Assembly: GCA_963931925.1 (NCBI GenBank)
Contig: OZ007569.1
Coordinates: 72,344,118 to 72,408,117 of the forward strand
DNA length: 64,000 nt
Direction: 5' to 3'
DNA from: Onchidella celtica
Lineage: Eukaryota; Mollusca; Gastropoda; Systellommatophora; Onchidiidae
Shown here piece by piece: positions 20,850-32,302 of this stretch. The position numbers were made by a program, and so were the translations under genes. The notes beneath the pieces were generated by a model that ran no database searches, was not told where the DNA came from, and saw nothing but the letters and a program-made list of their open reading frames with translations. How positions within the stretch are numbered: position 1 is the first letter of the stretch; every line of letters starts with the position of its first letter.

Positions 20850-23805
20850 GGGGTCGCCGACAGGATATGGTAGAGACAGGTCGCGTCAGCGTGGTGCCTA
20901 TAATGGGCAAACCCAGGGCCCACGTAGGGGGTATTGCCAATCACCGGCATATGGAGCCGGTAAGTTTGACCGAACAGGAGGGCTAGGTCGCGGTAATGGC
21001 CGAGGGCGGTGTGTAACCTTTGCCGATGATCGACGGCATAGGGATTTTAGTTCCGGTCGCGAGGGGTCACGGGGACCCAGGTCTAGCGGAGCACAGGGAG
21101 CGGAATGTTGGACTTGCGGACGCGTAGGTCATTTTTCACGGGATTGTAGGACCGCGAATTGTTGGAACTGCGGAAGAGCAGGTCACATCAGGGTAAATTG
21201 CCCTGCAGGTAGGATAGCGGCGAACGTGGATGGCAATCACGGTAGCTCCACTCCATGTTCCCCTAATAAATTTCATCATGCGGCCGCATGTGTTACATCG
21301 GACAACGGAGGCGGACAGTATTCTAAGTGTCCCAGTTGTGAGAAGTTATTATCTTCCGGTGTTTTACCTTGTGGGAGAAAGATCCCCGTTATAAATTCAT
21401 GTCATACAGGAGGTGGTCTTAGGGTTTATCCGGGGTTTGTTAGGGACGAACCGGTCTCGGTTTTACGGGATACAGGATCTACCGTTGTGAGAGTGCATAG
21501 GGACTGCATTCGGGATTCACAGCTTACAGGTGAGACTGTCCCATGCATACAATTTTCAGGGGCCATTGAGAAATTACCCATGGCAAAGATAGTGATAGAT
21601 ACGCCTTTCCTTAGCGGGGAAGTCGAAGCAGTCGTTGGTTTTTTTCCAGGCGCCCAGCTCATCATTGGTAATGTGTCTCGGGTAGTTTCCCCTTCCGAGG
21701 AGAATGTGCAGGCATGGTCACAATCAAAAGGTATTGACTTTTGTGCCGCAGTCGAGACACGTCGACAGGTAAGTGATAAGAGTAAGATTAGATCTTTGGC
21801 AACGCCAGCGGTCAACCTGGATATCACACCAGAGCGCTTGGCGAGATTACAAAAGGAGGATCCATCATTGAGTCCATGTTTTGGGGAGGCGCGAATTGAG
21901 AAAACGAGGAAATATAAGAACGGGTCGTCTTCCTTTGTTATCCAGGTGGGCATTCTGTTCCGTAAGTATGTCACGGTGGCTTCCATTTTAAAGCAGGTCG
22001 TTGTGCCAGCGTTGCTAATTGCAACAGTATTGCATTTGGCACATGATGTCCCATTAGCGGGCCATATGGGGATAGCTAGAACCAAAGAAAGGGTTCTTAA
22101 GAATTTTTATTGGCCATCCGTCCACAGAGATGTACGATTGTATTGTAAGACGTGCAGTGCGTGCCAAAAGACGACGCATAAGGGTCGTACACCCCAGGCT
22201 CCTCTTCAAAAGATCCCCACGGTTTCGGAACCGTTTAAAAAGGTTTCGATAGACCTTGTTGGCCCCATTCACCCAGCTACCGATAGGAGGAATCGATTTT
22301 TTTTAACGGTCATATGTAATGCTACGAGATGGCCAGAGGCGGTTCCTCTTCGGACCATAACGTCTGAGGCAGTCGCGGAAGCGCTGTTTGGAATTTTCGC
22401 TAGGGTGGGAATTCCGGAACAGATTTTATCTGATAGGGGTGCGCAATTTACTTCGGAAATGATGAAGGAATTGTTTCGCTTATTTAGCATACAACCCATC
22501 ACTACCACCCCTTATCATCTGCAGGCTAATGGCATGTGCGAAAGATTGAACTCGACGCTAAAGTCGATGCTGCGTAAGGTAGCTGCTGATCGCCCTAAAG
22601 ATTGGGATAGATATATCCCTGCAGTATTATTCGCGTATAGGGAGGTACGGCAGGAGTCAACGGGATTCTCACCTTTTGAAATGATGTATGGTCGTAGTCC
22701 TAGGGGTCCAACCGATGTTCTTCGGGACATGATGACGTCGCCATCATCGGGAGACGAGGAGCAAATTTCAGTGTTTCAGTACCTTGTTGATTTAAGAGAA
22801 AGATTATCTTCAGCGCGCACTATAGCAGAAGAAGCTTCTAGTATCGCTTCAAAAAGAGCAAAAGACTATAAAGATAGAGGATCCAAACTGAGAATTTTTA
22901 AGCCAGGAGACAAGGTTCTATTGTTATTACCTACGGACCATAATAAGTTACTGATGACATGGAAAGGTCCTTATGTTATTGAGCGAGTTGTTTCGAAGGT
23001 AGATTACGCTATCCACATTGATGGATCAATTAAGCTTTTCCATGTTAATATGCTACAGAGATTTTATGAGAGACCAGAGTATCTGTGTGCACAGACGAAA
23101 CCAGAGGAGAGTGTCTTCTCTATTGCTTGTACGGGGGTCGTAGACCAGTTAGACAGTGACGTAAGCGACACCGAGGCGCAGGAAGAGTTACAAATTCAAT
23201 TGCCGGAGTTAACTCCAACACAAGGTTACAGGGACGTAAAATTTAACCCTGACCTTACGAGTTCAATGAGTACGGAACTTAAGACCCTGTTAGCGTCATT
23301 CCCAGATGTTATTACAGATTTGCCGGGTCGTACTACGGTGATCCAGCACCAAATAAAGTTGACTTCGGATAAGCCAGTATCTCTTAGACCTTATCCGCTG
23401 CGTTTTTCTTCCAGAGAGAGAGTTATAAAAGAAGTTGAGTCAATGTTGAAGTTAGATGTAATAGAACCATCAACATCGCCGTATTCATCACCCATCGTCC
23501 TCGTGAAAAAACTTGATGGATCGGTGCGGTTCTGTATTGATTTTCGAAAATTGAACACTATTACGGTAGGCGATAGGGAGCCTATTCCATTTCAGGAGGA
23601 ACTAATAGCTTCATTGGCCGGGTCCAAGTGGTTTTCCAAGAAAGATTTAACGAAAGGTTATTGGGAAATCCCTCTTGCTGATGAGTCTAAACAATACACG
23701 GCTTTCCAAACGCCCATTGGATTATTCCAATTTAAGGTCATGCCATTTGGGTTGGTAAACGACGTTTGCACGACTAATGAGACTGGTATTAAAGGACATA
23801 CCTAA
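20850..23805 (+). pseudogene. E1 pol: zinc knuckles, protease, intact integrase, truncated RT
   Basis: One long frame. Two CCHC knuckles come first (CWTCGRVGHFSRDC, CWNCGRAGHIRVNC), then a protease-like VSVLRDTGSTV. The integrase follows: an HHCC zinc module (LAHDVPLAGHMGIARTKE to CKTCSACQ) and a D,D-35-E core with Asp at 22252-22254, Asp at 22432-22434 and Glu at 22540-22542, 35 residues between the last two. A GPY/F-type module (LMTWKGPYVIERV) comes next. Then the RT: SPIVLVKKLDGSVRFCIDF, FSKKDLTKGYWEIP, FKVMPFGLVN. Integrase before RT is the Gmr1 order, not the usual Ty3/Gypsy order. At about 23762 seven bases present in E2 are missing and the frame runs into a stop at 23805. FSKKDL has Lys where E2 has Ile, next to the motif A aspartate. 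Confidence 0.9.
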
Positions 23806-24199
23806 TGTCGTGTCATTCTTTGACGATATAGCGTGTCATACGTCGACATGGTCTGAACATATTCAGACACTAACAGTAATTTGTAAACGATTACGTCATT
23901 TTGGGTTAACTGCTAAACCCGCAAAGATGGATTTGGCATGTCCAGAGATAGTATTCTTAGGACATATCGTGGGTAGAGGTGTTCAGAGACCTGAAGTAAC
24001 AAAAATTGACAAATTAGTAGGGTTGCAAATCCCTAAAACAAAGAAACAAGTCAGAAGCTTGGTGGGAATTTTGAATTATTACAGAAAGTTCATTCCAAAT
24101 TTTTCCTCCTTGTCATCTTCTCTTACTGACCTTACTAAGAAGGGACAACCCGATAAGGTCCAGTGGACGTCAGACAGCATATATTTGATAAATTGGTGA
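23777..24199 (+). pseudogene. E1 RT palm/thumb fragment
   Basis: After the 7-bp deletion the RT continues in a new frame: the catalytic box VVSFFDDIA, then HFGLTAKPAKMDLACPEI, FLGHIVGRGVQ and LVGILNYYRKFIP. It ends near 24175, where E1 lacks about 8 bases present in E2 and shows local rearrangement, shifting the frame again. Confidence 0.88.
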
Positions 24200-24612
24200 C
24201 AGCATTATCATCGTCACCCATTCTGATATTACCCGATTTTCGATCTAAATTTATCCTCAGAACAGATGCGTCGGACTCTGGTGTCGGCGCTTGTCTTCTA
24301 CAGGAGAAGAACGAATGTTTCCATCCTGTATGTTATGTCAGTAGGAAGTTATTGCAGAGAGAAAGAAAGTATTCTATGATAGAGCGGGAGTGTCTTGCCA
24401 TTGTGTGGTCCGTCCAGAAATTAGGACGTTATCTCATGGGACGAGAATTCTGTATCCAGACAGACCACAAGCCACTAACGTTTTTATCAAGGAATCGTTC
24501 GTCCAGCCCACGCTTGTCTAGATGGGCATTGGCTTTGCAGCCGTATACCTTCGTTATTCAACCAATTCCAGGAACCAGCAATCATATCGCCGACTACCTT
24601 AGTCGAGCCTAG
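24163..24612 (+). pseudogene. E1 RNase H fragment
   Basis: Ty3-type RNase H: FILRTDASDSGVGACLLQ (first Asp), YSMIERECLAIVWSVQKLGR (Glu), FCIQTDHKPLTFLS (second Asp), ending in NHIADYLSRA. The domain itself is intact but out of frame with the RT before it. It is the last domain of pol; no integrase follows. Confidence 0.9.
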
Positions 24613-24966
24613 GGGAAGAGTTCAGGAGCTTATACATCGGAGGACAGGAACATTGACAGGATCTGTGTGAACGAGTCGTCGACTTTAAAATATTGACATT
24701 ATAAATATTATATGAAGAATGGTTGATAGGTTCATTGGTTTTGATTCTGTGTTAGGTATTGTGTTTAGTTAGCTATTGATGATGTGATACATATATGCAT
24801 AGTGCAGGGCATATGGATCCCCATATTTTCCCCTGATTTCGGTATTATATGTGCTATAGGCATTGGTAGGTCATTTTTATGTAGGTATTGCTCACGCTCA
24901 CTCGTTGACAATCATCTTGATGCGATTTGAAATTAATTGCATTAATTTTTTTGGGGTGGGGGATGA
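24613..24966 (+). other. E1 3' untranslated region with polypurine tract
   Basis: About 340 noncoding bases, ending in GGGGTGGGGGATGA (24953-24966) directly before the 3' LTR. This is the polypurine tract for plus-strand priming. E2 (32289-32302) and E3 (44790-44803, complement) have the same tract. Confidence 0.8.
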
Positions 24967-25674
24967 TGTCACGAGCGGGTGAGCGGGGATCAATAGTTAC
25001 GGGGGAAGGGGGTAGAGTAAAGTTAACCCACGGCCCACGGGTAATGAAAAGCGTGCATGTTGTGAGTGGGGGGTCTGCATGAGGCGAGAGCGCTGTACTA
25101 CTATCACTGCAAGTTAGAAGGTCCCAGGGGACGGACGTGAATGAGAACAGTCGGGAGATTGTGACAGTGTTTTCCAGTGATGACTGGTAGGTGGAACGAT
25201 GATTGATAATTATGATGATTGATGTATTATATTCGCCTATGACCGTGATGTAAATAAGTATATGTGAGGAATGTGGAAGTCCTTGATACTGTATATAGCA
25301 ATGTGCGCCATGAGCGATAGATGGAAGTTAGGTTCGTGGATTTGTAGCGAGAGTGAGTAGGGTGTAATACGGTGGAGGTGTGTTACCGTAGGATGTTTGG
25401 TGAGTGGAATGTGAACTATTGTGTGTACGCTTCATGAGTTGTAATGAGGGGTGAAGTGAATAGAAATGGTATGGTATTATACCAATGTAATGTTATTTTT
25501 GTAGGTGCCGGGGTCGGGCCGAAGAGCCGCCTACGGTGAGCACAGGAGATAGGCCAGCATAGGGCCGAAGGCTACGCATAGGCCAGTGGAGGGACGCTGT
25601 CGTGTAGGACAGTCGCAGCACATGAGTCGTGGCAGTCTGGCCACAGACAGGGATGTATATATGATTGTAATGTG
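24967..25674 (+). repeat. E1 3' LTR, left piece
   Basis: Matches 17796-18501 of the 5' LTR with a handful of substitutions. It is cut at 25674 by the E2 insertion; the last five bases ATGTG are the E2 target duplication. Confidence 0.95.
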
Positions 25675-26786
25675 TGTCACGAGTGGAGTGAGCGATAGTT
25701 AATAATTACGGGGAGGGGAAAGGAGGAGAGTAAAATTAACGCACGGAGACAAGTGAGAAGTCGTGCATGTCATGAGCGGGGGGTCTGAATGAGACGAAAG
25801 CGCTGCATTACTATGACTGCAAGTTAGAGGGTCCTACTGAACGGACGTTAGGAAGAGCCCAGGGGGCGGACATAAGTGAAAGCAGTCGGGAGACGGATGA
25901 GTGTTGTTCCAGTGATGACTGGTAGGTAGGACGTTGATTGATAATTATGATTGATGTATTATATGATATTCGTCTATTACCATGATGTAAATAAGTATAT
26001 GTGAGGAATGTGGAAGTCCTTGATATTGGATATAGTAATGTGCGCCATGAGCGATAGATGAAAGTGAGTTCATGGATTTGTAGCACGAGTGAGGATTGTG
26101 TACTCCGATGGAGATGTGTTACCGTAAGATGTGTGGTGAGTGAAAGGTGAACTATTATGTGTACGCTTCATGAGTTGTAAGGAGAGGTGGAGTGAATAGA
26201 AATGGAAGGGTGTTATACCAATGTAATGTTATTCTTGTAGGTGTCGGGGACGGGCCGAAGAGCCACCTCGATGAACACAAGTGATAGGCCAGCATAGGGC
26301 CGGAGGCCATACATAGGCCAGAAGTGAGACTGTCGGTGCAGGACAGTAGAGGCACATAAAGTCGTGGCAGTCAGGCCACGGACAGGGACGTAGATATGAG
26401 AGTGAATGAGATATTATAGTATTGCCATGTTGATGGGCAAGTGAACTGATAAGGTGGATGCCAATAGGAAGGTGATAGTGAGAGACTGCGGTGCCAGTGA
26501 ATCATTAATGTACTATTAAGACCCTGAGGAGAGAGGCTGAGGCCGAAGTGCCTTTAGGAAGTAACTACCGGATCGTGGATCCGAGGAAGAGTGCATGTGA
26601 GAGTAAGGCCGTTGTACGGCAGTGAAGTTCAATAATATAATGTATGTAATTGCGCTATTATCTGTATAATTTATGTATAATAAATGTGTGAGTCTGATGG
26701 GTTGTTCTGTTAAGTGTTAAACTTGTTCGTTCGTGATTGTTGTCCTGTCATAACTTATTACATCTCCCAGTCTGGGATTTGTGACA
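25675..26786 (+). repeat. E2 5' LTR
   Basis: 1112 bp, TGTCACGAGTGG...TTTGTGACA; AATAAA at 26679-26684. Short conserved open frames on its minus strand recur in every LTR copy and are not genes. Confidence 0.95.
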
Positions 26787-26787
26787 G

Positions 26788-26800
26788 TGGGGGCTCGTCC
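26788..26800 (+). promoter_or_regulatory. E2 primer binding site, tRNA-Pro type
   Basis: TGGGGGCTCGTCC one base after the LTR; 13 bases match the tRNA-Pro primer site. Confidence 0.85.
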
Positions 26801-27769
26801 ATTTTCGTAGTAGTTAGTTAGTAGGTATTAGTTAGTGGGCATTTGTTACTTCAGTCTTTGTCCACGTAGTACTTATCTTGTGGTAGGAATTTGTGCTGTC
26901 TTTGTTCGTTGAATGAATGGAAATTTCATGATATGATTTATGTATATTGATGAATATGTATTGATGCATGTATTGCTATGAATAGGTATTAATGTGTATT
27001 TAAACTTTCCAGAGTGTGTGCGTGCAGCCTGAGGAGACAAGCAGCCAGAGCTCCGATTAAGGGGAGGACTTAAACTCATAAGGCTGAAAGTTAAGTAAAA
27101 GTCAAAATTTTTGTGCCCTGGATTGAGGGCTGTCTTTTCATCTGTCTTTTTCCGCTGTTTTTCTGTTTTCGTTGTAATTGATTATATGGGCGGTGGCGCG
27201 GGTTTGCTGTGTTGAACTTAGTTTATCCTTTTAAAAAGGTGTGGTAAACTTTGGAACTTCGTTCATCACAGTGAACAGTTCTGTAGGGACCTGTAATATT
27301 GTTTAGTTGTAGCGTCGATATCTTCCTCGTTGTTTTAGGAAGACGTTTCTCTTGTCCCTCTCTTACCTGTCTGTAAATACGTTCTTTTTTTTCAGACTCT
27401 GTTCTTGTTCGTACCTTGTAGTGTAATCGGCGTATTTAGGTTGCATTTTTTTTCCATTATATTTTCTTTTGTAGGTCTTTGTCTTAGTCTGGTTCGTTGT
27501 CCTTGACGTAGGCTACTTGTGGTCCTTCTACTGAATTTTCTCATTCTTATCTTTTCCTTTCGTTTTGTTATTTAATAGTGCTAGACATTTTATAAACATA
27601 CAATTAGTTAGAGAGAGTAGGCTGTAGAATGTTTAGTTAGGGGTGTTTCTGAATTGTATTTGGGTTTTGTGATATCTGGTGTGATCTCAGGTCTCTGGTC
27701 GTGTCGTTGGTGATCATACCGACAGGTTAGGCGTTTTCATAATATACACCGTAACCATAAGTCTGTGAA
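26801..27769 (+). other. E2 untranslated leader
   Basis: Colinear with the E1 leader, no open frame. Confidence 0.6.
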
Positions 27770-30700
27770 ATGGCGGAACTCCAACAACTAATGAAGTTGG
27801 GTAAGGAACTTGGCCTTGAGGGAGAAGAGCTACGCGGCTGGATTAAAGAACAGCAGGCGGATTTGCGCGATGAGCGTGCTGAGGATAGAGAGAGAGAAAA
27901 AGAGGCTCAAGAGCGACAGAGAGAAGAGGAGAGGGAGTTTAAGTTAAAGGAGTTAGAGGCTCAGCAGCAGGAAAGGGAGTTTAAGCAACAGGAAAGAGAG
28001 GCTAAGGCTCAGCAGCAGGAAAGGGAGTTTAAGTTAAAGGAGTTAGAAGATAAGCAGCAGGAGAGGGAGGCGCGAGTAAGAATCGCGGAGTTGGAAATCA
28101 AAAAGAATACGCCAACAGAAACAGTTGAGCGGCAGGTACACAATAAAGGTGGCGTTAGGATTAAGCTCCCTACGTTCGACGACCGGAAGGACGACATAGA
28201 CGCCTTCCTTTACAGGTTCGAACTGAACGCACAATTGCAATGGGGGGAAGATAAGGAATTATGGTCCACGTACCTGGCGTCGCTATTGCAGGGGCGAGCG
28301 TTAACCTACTTTAAAGAGCTACAGCGCGAAGACGTGCGAGATTACGATAAGCTGAAGGCTTTGCTGCTTCGCCGATTTGCGCGCACCGAGGAATATTTCC
28401 GGGAGCAGTTTAGGCGAGCACGAGCGGATACCAGGGAGGACTTTGCTGCCTTCGTCGCGAGATTGACGGAATATTTCGCGAACTGGGTAGACTTGGCGCA
28501 TGTTGGCGCGGATTTTTCTAAATTGAAAGACCTAATGATCCGTGACCAGCTGTACGCGTCGTGCCATAAAGATCTGGTGGCTTTTCTCAAAGAAAACGAA
28601 CCCGCGACGGTGCAGGAGGCGTCTAAGTTGGCGGAAGCATACCGTACGGCACATCCGTCCAAACCAGTGGCGAGGGCGTACGTCCAAGATGCTGGGTACG
28701 TCGCCGTTGTCGATGGGTCGCCGACAGGGCATAAAGACAGGTCGCGTCAGCGTGGTGCCTATAGTGGGCAAAGCCAGGGGCAGCGTAGGGGCTATCACCA
28801 ATCACCGGCATATGGATCCGGTAAGTTTGACCGAGCAGGAGGGCTAGGTCGCGGTAATGGCCGGGGGCGATTTGTGACCTTTGCCGATGACCGACGGCAT
28901 AGGGACTTTAGTTCCGGTCGCGATGGGTCACGGGGACCCAGGCCTAGTGCAGCACAGGGAGCGGAGTGTTGGACTTGCGGACGCGTGGGTCACTTTTCAC
29001 GCGAGTGTGGGGCCGCGAAGTGTTGGAACTGCGGAAGAGCAGATCACATTTGCGTGAATTGCCCTGCAGGTAGGATAGCGGCGAACGTGGACAGTAGCTC
29101 CAGTCCATGTTCTCCTAATAAATTTCATCATGCGGCTGCGTGTGTTACATCGGACAACGGAGGCGGACAGTATTCTAAGTGTCCCAGTTGTGAGAAGTTA
29201 TTATCTTCCGGTGTTTTACCTTGTGGGAGAAAGATCCCCGTTATAAATTCATGTCATACAGGAGGTGGTCTTAGGGTTTATCCGGGGTTTGTTGGGGACG
29301 AACCGGTCTCGGTTTTACGAGATACAGGATCTACCGTTGTGGGGGTACATAGGGACTGCATTCGGGAGTCACAGCTTACAGGAGAGACTGTCCCGTGCAT
29401 CCAATTTTCGGGGGCCATTGAGAAATTACCGATGGCGAGAATAGTGATAGATACACCTTTCCTTAGCGGGGAAGTCGAGGCAGTCGTTGGTTGTTTTCCG
29501 GGCGCCCAGCTCATCATTGGGAATGTATCACGGGTAGTTTCCCCTTCCGAGGAGAATGTGCAGGCATGGTCTCAATCAAAAGGTATTGACTTTTGTGCCG
29601 CAGTCGAGACACGTCGACAAGTAGCTGATAAAGCTAAGATTAGACCTTTGGCAACGCCAGCGGTCAACCTAGATATCACGCCAGAGCGCTTGGCGAGATT
29701 GCAAAGGGAGGATCCATCATTAAACCCATGTTTTGGGGAAGCGCGAACCGAGAAAACGAGGAAATACAAAAACGGGTCATCTTCTTTTTTTGTCCAGGGG
29801 GGCATTCTGTTCCGTATGTACGTAACAGTGGCTTCTGTTCAAAACCAGGTCGTCGTGCCACGGTCGTTAATTGCTAAAGTATTGCGTCTGGCCCATGATG
29901 TTCCATTAGCGGATCATATGGGAAGTGCTAGAACCAAGGAGAGAGTTCTGAAAGATTTTTATTGGCCATCGATACATAGAGATGTACGGCTGTATTGTAA
30001 GACGTGCAGTGCGTGCCAAAAGACGACGCATAAGGGTCGTACACCCCAGGCTCCTCTTCAAAAGATCCCCACGGTCTCGGAACCGTTTAAAAAGGTTTCG
30101 ATAGACCTTGTTGATTTAAGAGAAAGATTATCTTCAGCGCGCACTATAGCAGAAGAAGCTTCTAGTATCGCTTCGAAAAGAGCAAAAGACTATAAAGATA
30201 GAGGTTCCAAATTGAGAATTTTTAATCCAGGGGACAAGGTCCTGTTGTTGTTACCTACGGACCATAATAAGTTATTGATGACGTGGAAAGGTCCTTATGT
30301 TATTGAGCGAGTTGTTTCAAAGGTAGATTACGCTATCCACATTGACGGAACGAGTAAGGTTTTCCATGTTAATATGCTACAGAGATTTTATGAGAGACCA
30401 CAGTATCTGTGTGCACAGACAAAACCAGAGGAGAGTGTCTTCTCTATTGCTTGTACGGGGGTCGTAGACCAGTTGGACTGTGACGTAAGCGACACCGAGG
30501 CGCAGGAAGAGTTACAAATTCAATTGCCGGAGTTAACTCCGACACAAGGTTACAGGGACGTAAAAATTAACCCTGACCTTACGAGTTCAAGGAGTAGGGA
30601 ACTTAAGACCCTGTTGGCATCGTTCCCGGATGTTATTACGGATTTGCCGGGTCGCACTGCCGTGATCCAGCACCAAATAAAGTTGACTTCGGATAAGCCA

Positions 30701-31948
30701 GTATTTCTTAGACCTTATCCGCTGCCGTTTTCTTCGAGAGATAGAGTTGTAGAGGAAGTTGAGTCAATGTTGAAGTTAGATGTGATAGAGCCATCAACAT
30801 CGCCGTATTCATCACCCATCGTCCTCGTGAAAAAACTTGATGGATCGGTGCGGTTCTGTATTGATTTTCGAAGATTGAACACTATTACGGTAGGCGATAG
30901 GGAGCCTATTCCGTTTCAGGAGGAATTAATAGCTTCATTGGCCGGGTCCACGTGGTTTTCCAAGATAGATTTAACGAAAGGCTACTGGGAAATCCCCCTT
31001 ACTGAGGAGTCTAAACAATACACGGCGTTCCAAACGCCCATTGGATTATTCCAATTTAAGGTCATGCCATTTGGATTGGTAAACGCGCCAGCGACGTTTG
31101 CACGATTAATGAGACTATTGTTGAAGAACATACCTAATGTCGTGTCATTCTTTGACGATATAGCATGTCATACGTCGACATGGTCTGATCATATTCAGAC
31201 ACTAACAGTAATTTTTGAACGATTACGTCATTTTGGGTTAACTGCTAAACCCGCAAAGATGGATTTGGCATGTCCAGAGATAGTATTCTTAGGACATATC
31301 GTGGGTAGAGGTGTTCAGAGGCCTGAAGGAACAAAAATTGACAAATTAGTAGGGTTGCAAATCCCAAAAACAAAGAAACAAGTCAGAAGCTTAGTGGGAA
31401 TTTTAAATTATTACAGAAAGTTCATTCCAAATTTTTCCTCCTTGTCATCTTCTCTTACTGACCTTACTAAGAAGGGACAACCCGATAAGGTCCAGTGGAC
31501 GTCTGAGTGTCAGACAGCATTTGATAATTTGGTGACAGCATTATCATCGTCACCCATTCTGATATTACCCGATTTTCGATCTAATTTTATCCTCAGAACG
31601 GATGCGTCGGACTCTGGTGTCGGCGCTTGTCTTCTACAGGAGAAGAACGAATGTCTCCATCCTGTATGTTATGTCAGTAGGAAGTTATTGCAGAGAGAAA
31701 GAAAGTATTCTGTGATAGAGCGTGAGTGTCTTGCCATTGTGTGGTCCGTCCAGAAATTAGGACGCTATCTCATGGGACGAGACTTTTGTATCCAGACAGA
31801 CCACAAGCCACTAACGTTTTTGTCGAAGAATCGTTCGTCCAGCCCACGCTTGTCTAGATGGGCATTGGCTTTGCAGCCGTACACCTTCGTTATTCAACCA
31901 ATTCCAGGAACCAGCAATCATATCGCCGACTACCTTAGTCGAGCCTAG
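27770..31948 (+). CDS. E2 Gag-Pol polyprotein (1392 aa) lacking the integrase catalytic core
   Basis: A single open frame from ATG 27770 with gag and pol fused. Residues 1-115 form a charged coiled coil with QQEREFKLKELE-type repeats. About 125-300 is the gag domain. CCHC knuckles lie near 400 (CWTCGRVGHFSREC) and 418 (CWNCGRADHICVNC). Protease-like LRDTGSTVV lies near 518. The integrase zinc module spans about 705-750. SIDLV, holding the first catalytic Asp, is followed at once near 779 by DLRERLSS, so 176 residues seen in E1, including the second Asp and the Glu, are absent without loss of frame. The GPY/F module is near 836. RT: VRFCIDFRRLN near 1025, FSKIDLTKGYWEIP near 1062, SFFDDIA near 1125. 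RNase H: RTDASDSG near 1275 to QTDHKPL near 1342; end YLSRA. Gag, protease, RT and RNase H look intact. Confidence 0.93.
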   Translation: MAELQQLMKLGKELGLEGEELRGWIKEQQADLRDERAEDREREKEAQERQREEEREFKLKELEAQQQEREFKQQEREAKAQQQEREFKLKELEDKQQEREARVRIAELEIKKNTPTETVERQVHNKGGVRIKLPTFDDRKDDIDAFLYRFELNAQLQWGEDKELWSTYLASLLQGRALTYFKELQREDVRDYDKLKALLLRRFARTEEYFREQFRRARADTREDFAAFVARLTEYFANWVDLAHVGADFSKLKDLMIRDQLYASCHKDLVAFLKENEPATVQEASKLAEAYRTAHPSKPVARAYVQDAGYVAVVDGSPTGHKDRSRQRGAYSGQSQGQRRGYHQSPAYGSGKFDRAGGLGRGNGRGRFVTFADDRRHRDFSSGRDGSRGPRPSAAQGAECWTCGRVGHFSRECGAAKCWNCGRADHICVNCPAGRIAANVDSSSSPCSPNKFHHAAACVTSDNGGGQYSKCPSCEKLLSSGVLPCGRKIPVINSCHTGGGLRVYPGFVGDEPVSVLRDTGSTVVGVHRDCIRESQLTGETVPCIQFSGAIEKLPMARIVIDTPFLSGEVEAVVGCFPGAQLIIGNVSRVVSPSEENVQAWSQSKGIDFCAAVETRRQVADKAKIRPLATPAVNLDITPERLARLQREDPSLNPCFGEARTEKTRKYKNGSSSFFVQGGILFRMYVTVASVQNQVVVPRSLIAKVLRLAHDVPLADHMGSARTKERVLKDFYWPSIHRDVRLYCKTCSACQKTTHKGRTPQAPLQKIPTVSEPFKKVSIDLVDLRERLSSARTIAEEASSIASKRAKDYKDRGSKLRIFNPGDKVLLLLPTDHNKLLMTWKGPYVIERVVSKVDYAIHIDGTSKVFHVNMLQRFYERPQYLCAQTKPEESVFSIACTGVVDQLDCDVSDTEAQEELQIQLPELTPTQGYRDVKINPDLTSSRSRELKTLLASFPDVITDLPGRTAVIQHQIKLTSDKPVFLRPYPLPFSSRDRVVEEVESMLKLDVIEPSTSPYSSPIVLVKKLDGSVRFCIDFRRLNTITVGDREPIPFQEELIASLAGSTWFSKIDLTKGYWEIPLTEESKQYTAFQTPIGLFQFKVMPFGLVNAPATFARLMRLLLKNIPNVVSFFDDIACHTSTWSDHIQTLTVIFERLRHFGLTAKPAKMDLACPEIVFLGHIVGRGVQRPEGTKIDKLVGLQIPKTKKQVRSLVGILNYYRKFIPNFSSLSSSLTDLTKKGQPDKVQWTSECQTAFDNLVTALSSSPILILPDFRSNFILRTDASDSGVGACLLQEKNECLHPVCYVSRKLLQRERKYSVIERECLAIVWSVQKLGRYLMGRDFCIQTDHKPLTFLSKNRSSSPRLSRWALALQPYTFVIQPIPGTSNHIADYLSRA

Positions 31949-32302
31949 GGGAAGAGTTCAGGAGCTTATACATCGGAGGACAGGAACATTGACATGATCT
32001 GTGTGAATGAGTCGACTTTAAAATATTGACATTATAAATATGATATGAAGAATGGTTGATAGGTTGATTGGTTTTTGATTCTGTATTACATGTTATGTTT
32101 TAGTTTACTATTGATGATGTGATACATATATGCATAATGCATGGCATATTGATCCCCATATTTTCCCCTGATTCCGGTATTTTATGTGCTGGGGGCATTG
32201 GTAGGTCATTTTTAATGTAGGTATTGCTCAGGCTCACTCGTTGACAGTCATCTTGATGCGATTTGAAATTAATTGCATTAATTTTTTTGGGGTGGGGGAT
32301 GA
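31949..32302 (+). other. E2 3' untranslated region and polypurine tract
   Basis: Noncoding, colinear with E1; ends in GGGGTGGGGGATGA at 32289-32302. Confidence 0.8.
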
